From: Brachionus koreanus
Lineage: Eukaryota > Rotifera > Eurotatoria > Ploima > Brachionidae
Length of the DNA: 40,833 nucleotides
Direction: 5' to 3'
NCBI GenBank assembly: GCA_016987375.1
Contig: PJRA01000493.1
Location: 1,006,503 to 1,047,335 of the forward strand
Shown: positions 32,710-40,833 of the stretch, in pieces
How positions within the stretch are numbered: position 1 is the first letter of the stretch
Layout of the letters: every line of letters begins with the position of its first letter
Made by a program: the position numbers and the translations under genes
The notes under the pieces: generated by a model
Seen by the model: only the letters and a program-made list of their open reading frames with translations
What the model was told of the DNA's origin: nothing
Databases searched by the model: none

Positions 32710-33118
32710 ATCTTTAATTCTGATCTGTCAAGTTTCGAATAAAAATTTGTTAATTTAAACTTAAATCACTAAACTTTGTAGCCATATTTAAAAGTTTATT
32801 TTTTTGTTCATATTTTCCAATTTAGTTTAACCAAATTTTAATTATTTGATGAACAATTTTAATTTATATTTCAACATTCAGCATCTTTAGTTATGATTAT
32901 TTTATTTTTTTCTTAAAAAATTTTCGCAAAAATTAAATTAGAAATGAGAGCATTTATAAGGCCAAGATCTAATAATTCCAGGACTTGATTTTGACGAAAT
33001 ATTTGAAAAAAAATTTTAACCAAGTAAAAGTAACTTTGCATGCTTAATTTAAAAAATGAATTTCAAAAGCTAAATAATTCTAAATATTTAGAACAAAAAT
33101 CAGATAAAGCTTTTTTAA

Positions 33119-33216
33119 TTTTGGTTACAATCAGTCTACGGAAGGCAATGGATGTTATTCATCATTAAAAATTTAAGACGTGAAAAATCCATTTTTTCAT
33201 CATTTTATAACCAAAA
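33119..33216 (-). ncRNA. C/D-box snoRNA (copy B), downstream of RPL21
   Basis: Minus strand: stem TTTTGGTTA (33216-33208), box C ATGATGA (33203-33197), box C' ATGATGA (33165-33159), guide-like TTGCCTTCCGTAGA, box D CTGA (33134-33131) and stem TAACCAAAA (33127-33119), nine perfect pairs. The 78-nt core (33129-33206) is identical to the copy in the RPL21 intron, but the closing stem is different. It lies about 120 bp beyond the RPL21 stop, in the same direction, so it may ride in a 3' UTR intron or a downstream transcript. Confidence 0.8.
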
Positions 33217-33337
33217 AAAAAATTTCTTTAAATATTCTCCATTTATCTAGCCAGGCTGAAAATTAAATTAATTATTATTGAAACAAAAAAATTTCGTTTA
33301 AATATTTTATTTAATCGATCAATAGAAATTTATTGAT

Positions 33338-34065
33338 TTAGGCAATAAATTCATATGGGATCGGATTAACTGTTTGTGGTTCATTGTTTTTGGTGCTGAC
33401 GAAATGAGCCGGTCTTGGTCCAATAGGCTAAAAATAAATAAAAATAAATTCAAAGAAAAGTTAATTTTTTTTTCTCTAATTTAGGCTTAAAATCAGTCTA
33501 CGGAAGGCAATGGATGTTATTCATCATTAAAAATTTAAGACGTGAAAAATCCATTTTTTCATCATTTTTCTAAGCCCAATTTAAGTCTTTATTCAAACAA
33601 AACTAAATTACTTTTCTTTTCAATTGACTTTCGTCCAATTTAATGTTCTTTTCCTTGGCCTCTTTTTTCAACAATTCAATCTTTTTAACTCTGTTCAAAA
33701 AGTCCAATCTGGAGTTTGAGTGTTTGACGTGCTCAATACGGACATTGATTCTTTTTTGCAAAATTCTGTTTCTGACTTGTTTGTTGACAATAACACCAAC
33801 AGCATGAGGAGTCACATTGAAAATTCTGCCAGTTTTGCCGTGGTAGAATTTATGAGGCAAGCCTTTTTGGATGGCACCATTACCCTAGCAAAACTCTAGA
33901 GTAAATCTCCATTTATTTTAGGTATATTGAACTTACTTTAATGTCGACGATGTCGCCACGTTTGTATACTTTCATATAGGTTGACAATGGGATGACACCA
34001 TGCTTTCTGAACGGTCTGGCAAACAAGTATCTGGTACCACGTCTGTAACCTTTTGGGTTTGTCAT
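33338..34065 (-). CDS. RPL21: 60S ribosomal protein L21 (eL21), 3 exons
   Basis: Component of the large ribosomal subunit. Exons 34065-33937, 33884-33612 and 33427-33338 join in phase 0 at both GT-AG introns (52 and 184 bp) to give 163 aa, close to the 160 aa of other animals. Seen: [20 protein letters not shown] at the N-terminus, [11 protein letters not shown], the central [19 protein letters not shown], and the C-terminal block HFVS...NPIPYEFIA, which closely matches the family ending. The very basic composition fits rRNA binding. Intron 2 is three times longer than usual here because it carries a C/D snoRNA, a common arrangement in ribosomal protein genes. The GlnRS gene starts 735 bp away in the opposite direction. 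Confidence 0.97.
33484..33576 (-). ncRNA. Intronic C/D-box snoRNA (copy A) in RPL21 intron 2
   Basis: Same strand as RPL21. Stem GGCTTA (33576-33571), box C ATGATGA (33565-33559), D'-like CTTA, box C' ATGATGA (33527-33521), guide-like TTGCCTTCCGTAGA, box D CTGA (33496-33493) and stem TAAGCC (33489-33484); the stem extends outward with a wobble and two more pairs. It ends 56 nt from the 3' splice site, a typical spacing for intron-processed snoRNAs. The target is not known to me: the complement of the guide, TCTACGGAAGGCAA, should be searched in rRNA and snRNA. Confidence 0.85.
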
Positions 34066-34800
34066 TTTTCAAAAGTCTCAACTCTAAAATTTTAGAATTT
34101 AATTAGCAACTAAGTTTGGTCGATTGATCGATTAAAGATCAATGGAAAGAACAGTAAGTCTCTAAAGCATGGAAAAAGCGAGATCAAGAAAAAAATTCTA
34201 AATTACAATGCTTTTTTGATCAACACGAGTAGCAAAAACAAAACCCTCAACTCGTGTTTAGTAGAAAAATTTTTCATCTGCAGTTTAGATATTTTTATTG
34301 CATTCATTAGTTTAGATTTGGTTTGTTGAAAATTCAAAATTTTTTGCTAAAATAAATTTATTTTTATTTTGAAAGTAAAAAATAGAAAAATAAATTAGAA
34401 TTATATTATAAGCATATTGTTCAGTCAGTTTCAACATACTGTTGTTTAAGGGTATAAAAATAAAATTTGCGCTTTTTCTTATATCATTATAAGCTAAATC
34501 ATATTTTTCTTTTTTTTTTTAAATAAATCTTTTATTTGTAAATAAAGACCTATTTTTAAAACTATTTTTAACTTTGAAATGCACTGGGTAATTTTAAGCA
34601 TAAAACTAATTGCCATATGCTTGAAAACAAGCTCCAAAAAATAAAACTTAATTTTTGAACGTGTTTAATTAAATCACTCTAGTTAAAATGATGAAATCAA
34701 AATAAAAAATGATCTAATCAAATATTTCCCGATTAAATTTTATTTAAAATAGAAAAAAATTTTTGATTTTTGATATTTAGAATTTTGTCACATTTTGAAT
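34066..34800. promoter_or_regulatory. Divergent intergenic region between RPL21 and GlnRS
   Basis: 735 bp separate the two start codons, which point away from each other, so both promoters must lie here unless there are further 5' exons. I see no TATA box or other motif I would defend in this AT-rich DNA. Co-regulation of two translation genes is possible but unproven. Confidence 0.4.
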
Positions 34801-37800
34801 ATGACAACACAGGAGGAAAAAATCGAGTCTTTACGTTTTATCGGTTTAACTGATCAAAAAATTCAAGAAACTCTCAAAAATGAGGCCATAACCAACCTTT
34901 TGGTTGAAATTGTTTCTCATGTAAGTCTATCTGAAAGCAAATTCATCGACACTAAATGATAGTTTATCACTATTTAGGCCAAAAAAGTAGTCAATGGAGC
35001 AGCATTGGAAAAGTCATCGGCCAATTTGCTCTACCAAATAGGAACCAAACTAAAATCTCAAATTAAAAATCGACTTCCTCTGCTGGTCGAGAGTGTTGTT
35101 AACAAAAATTTGACAACTGAGCCTCAGTTAAATGGTAATGACACTCCCTAATTTACTGAAATTTTTAAAAATTTAACTTGATTTTTGTTCACAGCTGCTT
35201 TTGAATATCTCATCTCACACCCGGGTGAAAACTTGAACATCAAAGATTTCAATGAATACTGTGGTGTTGGTGTAGTGGTTACGGCCGAAAAAATTAAAGA
35301 AACTGTTCAGGCTGTGATTGATGAGAACAAAAATGAACTAGTTCAAAAAAGATATAAATTTCCCATCGGATCGTTACTTGGTAAATACTTTTATAAAAAA
35401 AAAAAATTTTATTCTATTTTTTTTTAAATTTAGCTGAGCTTAGAAAAAGAATTAAATGGGCTGACGGAAAATTAGTCAAAACAGAATTGGACGCACAAAT
35501 TCTCAGTCTTTTAGGTCCTAAAACCGAACAAGATAATGCCAAAGAAAAAAAAGTAAAATTTTTTTTTTTAATAATAAATTAGCTATTTGAAAATTTTAAT
35601 TATTAGAAAGAAGAAGCCAAGCCTAAAAAAGCTGCAATAATTGAAGGTAATTTAATTTGTCTCAAAGTAAATTCAGTTGAATAATATGCACAAAAATAGA
35701 GGCAGAGCCAGAAAAAATTCAATCTTTTATGGAATTGGCCGGTGAAGCCATTAATTTTCACAAGCCTGGCGAAAACTACAAAACCGAAGGCTATGTCATA
35801 ACAGACAAAACAATGGACTTGCTTAAAAAACATGTAAAAGAAACTGGCGGCAAAGTAGTCACTCGTTTTCCGCCTGAACCCAACGGAATTTTGCACATTG
35901 GTCATGCTAAAGCTATCAATTTTAACTTCGGCTATGCCAAAGTAATTTTTTAGTTTTTCTTATTCACTCCTTGTGCTAGGATCATTACTTTTGATTTCCA
36001 CTCAAGTAGATTTTTCGCCTTTAACCTTGCTTCTCTCCATGTTATTCCCATTTCGATGAACTCTTTCGTGATTGTTGACATCCATGTTACTTCTGGTCTT
36101 CTTACCTTACGTCGCCCTTTTGGTGTCCATTGAAAAGGCTTTTTTGATATTCTTTTTTCTTTCATTCTAAGTACATACCCATGCCATCGCAATCTTTTGT
36201 TCTTAATCGATTGATATTCAAGTAAGTCCTGATTCTTTTCAGAATTATGCTGCAGAACACCTTGCTTGAAATTGGTAGCAATGTTATTCACCGCCAATTA
36301 TCACAGATCATTTTGTCAACAATCAGGCTTTTTGACCAGACCTTTGATATTATTTCATGCCTCCATATCTTGCTTAAGAGATCGTGCAGTATCTGTTTTC
36401 AGATCATGTCAAAGCTATCAACTTTAAATTAGAAAATTAAATTCTGTCTAAAATTAATCTATTGCTTATTAGCACAACAATGGAATTTGTTATCTACGCT
36501 TTGATGATACCAATCCTGAAAAGGAAGAAGAGCGATATTTCAAAGGCATTATTGATATGGTTGATTGGCTTGGCTATAAGCCGTTCAAAATAACCCATGC
36601 ATCAGACCAATTCGACAAGTTGTACGAACTGGCAAAAGAATTGATCAGACGAGGCAAAGCCTATGCGTGTCACCAAAAAAATGAAGAAATAAAGGGTCAT
36701 AATCCACCACCATCACCATGGCGAGACAGACCAGCCGAAGAAACGCTCAAGATTTTTGAAGTAAATATGAAAAAAAAAATAATTTTCTTATTTTTCTAAC
36801 TTTATTTTGAATAAAAAAAAAAGGATATGAAAAAAGGAAAATTTGATGAGGGTGAAGTAACAATTAGAATGAAATATACTATGGAAGATGGTAAACAGGA
36901 TCCAGTTGCTTATCGTATCAAGTACGCTCATCATGCCAAAACAGGCGATAAATGGTGCATTTATCCAACTTATGACTTCACTCATTGCTTGAATGATTCA
37001 TTAGAAAACATAACTCATTCATTGTGTACTAAAGAATTTCAATCTAGAAGATCTGCTTACTACTGGTTGTGTAATTCATTGGATGTTTATTGTCCGGTAC
37101 AGTGGGAATACGGAAGACTAAATCTCAATTATACTGTAGTTTCTAAACGTAAATTGATGAAGCTAATTCAGGAAGGAATTTGCAAGTATCAATTAGTTTA
37201 TAAATCTTAATAAAAGCAAAATTTATTAATTTAATTTAAAGTGATTGGGATGATCCAAGACTCTATACTTTGTCTGCTCTGAGACGCAAAGGCTATCCAC
37301 CTGAGGCCATTAATATGTTTTGTGGAAAAGTTTGTTTTTTTTCTATGTTTGCTTTAAATTTAGAGAAATAATTTATTGATTTTAGGTTGGAGTTACAATG
37401 GCTCAGACTACAACTGACATAACATTATTGGAATCGTGTGTACGAACAGTGTTAAATGTTAGTGCACCAAGAGCAATGGCTGTTTTGAAACCGCTCAAAG
37501 TTACCATTGAAAATTTTCCATTTGAATCAAACATTGAACTTGAAGTTCCAAATTTTCCTCAAGACGAATCAAGAGGAACTCATAAAATTTCTTTCGATCG
37601 AATTGTCTATTTAGATTCATGCGATTTTAATGAAGCAAGTTAAATTTTAATTAAATTTGTTTAATTTTTGATGAAATTTTTTTAGAATCCAACTGATAAA
37701 GGCTATAAGCGTTTGAGTTTGACACAACCAGTTGGGTTAAGATACACAGGCTATCAAATAGCTGTAAAAGAAGTGCTAAGAAATGCTGATGGCTCTGTAA

Positions 37801-38267
37801 AAGAGCTGATAGGTACATGCACTAAAGTTGAAGATAAAGTTAAGCCCAAAGGTTTCATTCAGTGGGTCTCAAATCCGGTCTGTTTTGAAGCAAGGCTTTA
37901 TGAGAAATTGTAAATTAAGTTTCCTATTGCTTTAATATGATTTATTTGACTCTAAAAGCAATTTAGGTTTTATCATGAGAATCCAGAGGATCCAAAAGAT
38001 GTTCCAAATGGTTGGCTAAGTGATGTGAACAAAGATGCTCTCAAAATAATCAAGAACTCAATGGTTGATAGATCGGTTCTTGGTAGCAAAGTTTTTGACA
38101 AATTTCAATTCGAAAGAATTGGCTATTTCAGCGTTGATCCTGATTCAACTGAAGACCTGGTAATTTTTTTTTATTTAAAGTTAATGCTAATAAAAAATAT
38201 GTTTTTTCTTTAAAAGATGGTATTCAATAGAACTGTTTCATTAAAAGAAGATCACGAAAAAAAATAA
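34801..38267 (+). CDS. QARS1: Cytosolic glutaminyl-tRNA synthetase (GlnRS), 13 exons
   Basis: Charges tRNA-Gln with glutamine. Exons: 34801-34920, 34978-35134, 35195-35380, 35434-35552, 35607-35646, 35700-35941, 36473-36760, 36824-37185, 37242-37329, 37386-37634, 37686-37909, 37967-38159, 38217-38267. All joins keep frame, giving 772 aa (human about 775). Seen: the eukaryote-specific N-terminal domain (about 1-225; [24 protein letters not shown]); the class I catalytic domain from [10 protein letters not shown], with HIGH at about 273-276 ([12 protein letters not shown]), [25 protein letters not shown] and the KMSKS-equivalent VSKRK at about 490-494; and the anticodon-binding beta-barrels to the end ([29 protein letters not shown]). 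Oddities: the exon 6-7 intron holds a LINE fragment, and the intron at 37635-37685 must use a GC donor. The active site is intact; the enzyme should be functional. Confidence 0.96.
35950..36402 (-). mobile_element. LINE fragment inside a GlnRS intron, antisense to the gene
   Basis: Minus-strand non-LTR retrotransposon with an internal deletion. From 36402 to about 36240 it shows [25 protein letters not shown] and a decayed [12 protein letters not shown] (RT start region); it then jumps to [39 protein letters not shown] and [17 protein letters not shown], the C-terminal block of the same LINE group as at 20350. The stop is just before 35950, followed by an A-rich end next to exon 6. It makes this intron about 530 bp, ten times the usual size. 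Confidence 0.82.
37635..37685 (+). other. GC-AG intron in the GlnRS gene
   Basis: After GAA (37632-37634) the sequence is GCAAGTTAAA and the intron ends TTTTTTTAG. Only a GC donor here keeps the frame (DFNE joined to [10 protein letters not shown], matching the family). The nearest GT (37639) would leave one extra base and run into a stop after joining. AA|GCAAGT is the classic context of the minor GC-AG class. Confidence 0.8.
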
Positions 38268-38269
38268 GC

Positions 38270-39120
38270 AAAAAAATATGATATCATACTACATGTTGGA
38301 GTGCGAAGACTTATAACTTTTAATTTAATTATATTTTTTCTAGTTAATCGTTAACTTTATAAATAAAAATAAATTAAATTTTATTTTGTTGACATTTGAT
38401 TTTTTTTTTATTTTAAAAATTTAATTTTTTTAAAGATTTATCATTTTTTTTCAATTTTATTTTTAAAGGCCAATTTAGCAATAATTCGTATTTGTAAAAA
38501 TCGTTTTTTTAAAAAACAAATAAAACAAAGCAAGTTTTTTTGTCTCTAAAAAATTGGAAAAAAAATTTAGAAAACTACCTCCATGATTGGTAGCCATGAT
38601 AGTCATGATGGCTTAAATTTGAATATTTAAAAATAAATCAGGTCTATGCAAAAAAAAATATTTTTTCTTTGTTTTTTTTGTATTCATCTTCTAAAATTTT
38701 ATTAAAATTTAATTTTTAGTTAGTTAGATATTAAAAATATTAGGTTTTTCGAGATTCTTTCTAATACAAGACTTGATCATAGATATAAGTTTTTGGTATC
38801 AAAATGTAAGGAATTAAATTTTCTAAAAAATTATCGAGTCAATTTTTTGAAATTTTTCGTTTTTTTTGCTAACAACTGTCATGATGTTTTTTTTATTTCA
38901 TTGTAAACATATATTTAAAGATTTTCATTAGTTTAAGTTTAAAACTTTTAAAGAATTTTTATTTAAAAATAATATTTGATTTATTTTATTTATCACTCTA
39001 TGTTTTTTTAATTCTATTTTAGCTTTGAAATAATATTTCATTATATTTTCATAGCTTTCTCCTAAATTATAATCACTAATAACTCTCCAGAATTTATTAG
39101 ATATCTTTCCATTGGTATCT
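38270..39120. other. Intergenic, no gene recognised
   Basis: T- and A-run-rich DNA downstream of GlnRS, with polyadenylation-type AATAAA near 38360. A short near-palindrome (CCATGATTGGTAGCCATGATAG, in two parts near 38580) is the only structure noted. Confidence 0.4.
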
Positions 39121-39125
39121 GAAAT

Positions 39126-39461
39126 TTAAAAGTGATTATTTGCTTTTAACATTAAATCTACGACACATTTATTATCTTGAGTTTGTTCATTTTTTTTTCT
39201 AAAAACCATTTTAGGTTCGTCCAATACTATGTATTTTAATATTTGTGAAATGTTGAATTCATTCACTAGAACTTCTAATTTTGATATCTTCCTGAAGGCT
39301 GGATGGTGAACTTTTTGTCTAATTTGTTCAAAACTCTCCCCAAAGCACCAAACCATTTCTATATCACTTGAAATTATATATGAGTTTTCTTTGACAATTA
39401 ATGGTTCTATTGTAGGCTCTAAAGATGCAGATATTAAGAGTGAGGTGAAGTGATGCTGCAA
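39126..39461 (-). CDS. Hypothetical protein or exon, 111 codons
   Basis: An ATG-initiated minus-strand frame with balanced amino acid use: YIISSDIEMVWCFGESFEQI, then VHHPAFRKISKLEVLVNEFN and YIVLDEPKMVFRKKNE. That is more protein-like than the low-complexity frames nearby. A TTTTAATCTTGCAG acceptor-like site overlaps the ATGCAG at its start, so it may be an internal or terminal exon of a gene extending right. I see no domain or family. No matching upstream exon was found up to the end of the window. Confidence 0.4.
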   Translation of the reverse strand: MQHHFTSLLISASLEPTIEPLIVKENSYIISSDIEMVWCFGESFEQIRQKVHHPAFRKISKLEVLVNEFNISQILKYIVLDEPKMVFRKKNEQTQDNKCVVDLMLKANNHF

Positions 39462-39469
39462 GATTAAAA

Positions 39470-40833
39470 TCAGGTGAAAATAATTAAAATACGATTATTC
39501 TCTAGAATTAAATAAACTAAAATAAAATTTTTTGAAAAAATTTGCTAAATTTGTTTAATTTTTAAATTCTAACTCAAGCAGATTTTGAAGGAAAGAAAAA
39601 GGACGGCTGAAAACATGTCAGTTTGTAATATTTTTGATGCGCTTTCAGAATCGTGGTCGATCCTATTGTAAAAATTAAGGGAAGGAATCAAAACTCATCT
39701 TTGAATTCTAAAAAAGTTGATTTTTCTTATTATTGTGTATTACTTGGCCAAAAATAATTATAATAACTATGATTATATTATACAATTGTAGCTTATAGTC
39801 TCAGCTATGAATAGAGGGGTCGATTATTATATCAAGCTTTTGTATTCATTAGTTAAATGAATTTGAATACTATTCATTTTTTTGAGTTGGTTAACTTACG
39901 GCCCCTAGTACCCAAAGAGGACATAATTTAAAAATTAAAAATCAAGTGCACTATAATGTATTTTTGGTCATAGAATTCAAATGTCATAATGATTTTTTAA
40001 AAAAATGAAAAATTAAAGTTAGATTTTCAGGTTCAAAATGTCCTTCACATTAAAATACTAATTTTTTTTAAATGAAAAAATTTTACTGACTTGTTATATT
40101 TTTAATAAAATTCTAAATTTTTTCGTTTGGGTATAAAAATAGAACCAAATTATTTTAACATATATCATGTTGAAGGCTTTACTTTTGTAAAGAACATTTA
40201 GAGATATTTTAGAGAAAAATTCCATGACTAAGTTCAATCTCATGTATAAGTGTTATGAGGAAAATAACATCTATTGAACTAAAACTTGTGTGAATTTATA
40301 GTATTTACAATAACTTTAAAATGGATCAATTTGATAAGATATATTTAGATTAAAGTTAACCTAGATTTTTTTCTATTTACTTTTAGATAAAAAAATTGTT
40401 TTATTATTTTAAAAATAAACAACAATTAAAGATTTATTAAATTTTTTATTTTTAAATTTTGGGATCATGATTCTAGATAAACAGCTCTTTTAAAGGAAGC
40501 TATTAAAAGTGTAAATAATAAAAATTAGTATGTATTTATTAGTTAGCGAATTTTTTAAAATTATAATCAACAAACAAACAAAAGAAAAAATAAACAAATA
40601 TACTAAAATAAATAAACTAACTAAAACAATTCACACAGAATGCCAATCTACTCTAGCTAGCAATCTGAATGATTGTTTTTAAAAGTGAAACAAATTCTGA
40701 AAAATCAAAATAAATAATTTTTTTGTTGTTGTTTTTAATGTTGGAACATTTAATTTTTGATTTATACTTAATAGGAAAAAAAATAATTTTAATTACAAAT
40801 TTTATCGCGGTGAAAAACTTGTTTTCCCAGCAG
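39470..40833. other. Intergenic or intronic AT-rich DNA, no gene recognised
   Basis: No convincing frame, RNA gene or repeat. The last bases (GTTTTCCCAGCAG) resemble a pyrimidine-AG acceptor, so an exon may start just beyond the window, but that is speculation. Confidence 0.35.

Noticed and set aside
33119..33576. The 85-bp direct repeat near RPL21 as an ordinary tandem repeat or CRISPR-like unit
   Set aside because: Two copies only, with boxes C, C' and D, and copy-specific closing stems; snoRNA explains it better, and the genome is eukaryotic.
36247..36432. Plus-strand frame in the GlnRS intron
   Set aside because: Antisense to the LINE fragment; the minus-strand reading matches LINE RT motifs.

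Overview
The window looks like a piece of an animal nuclear genome. It is very AT-rich, its genes are split by tiny spliceosomal introns (mostly 50-65 bp), it encodes metazoan-type proteins (PCM1, CDK1, a rhodopsin-class GPCR, RPL21, cytosolic GlnRS) and it is littered with small LINE and DNA-transposon relics. The composition and compact introns fit a lophotrochozoan or gnathiferan; a monogonont rotifer such as Brachionus is my best guess, but this is inference and not proven by the sequence.

Layout. 71-5094 (-): a four-exon gene for a PCM1-like centriolar satellite scaffold. 5100-10600: gene-free transposon graveyard with a broken Tc1/mariner transposase, LINE tails and a pogo/Tigger element (8764-10274, 16-bp perfect TIRs, TA duplications) that was itself hit by a LINE. 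10655-11629 (+): intronless CDK1. 13886-14341 (-): nucleoside diphosphate kinase. 15033-17240: nested transposons, in which a LINE reverse-transcriptase fragment is interrupted by two different TIR elements. 17620-19398 (-): intronless class A GPCR. 19869-28840: almost empty AT-rich DNA with a LINE fragment and a piggyBac-like TTAA MITE. 28845-29741 (+): three-exon gene of unknown function. 29791-33216: LINE fragments, a foldback element, a lone C2H2 zinc-finger ORF and two C/D-box snoRNAs. 33338-34065 (-): RPL21 with a third C/D snoRNA in its last intron. 34801-38267 (+): thirteen-exon glutaminyl-tRNA synthetase, with a LINE in one intron and a GC-AG intron. 38300-40833: little content apart from one hypothetical ORF.

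The genes are housekeeping or signalling genes that work independently; there is no operon-like logic. RPL21 and GlnRS (both translation) are divergent, with start codons 735 bp apart. The most interesting finding is a family of three C/D-box snoRNAs, all on the minus strand. They share the 12-nt guide-like stretch GCCTTCCGTAGA upstream of box D but are closed by three unrelated terminal stems. Gene models were built by hand from reading frames, splice signals and remembered family sequences; no database search was possible.
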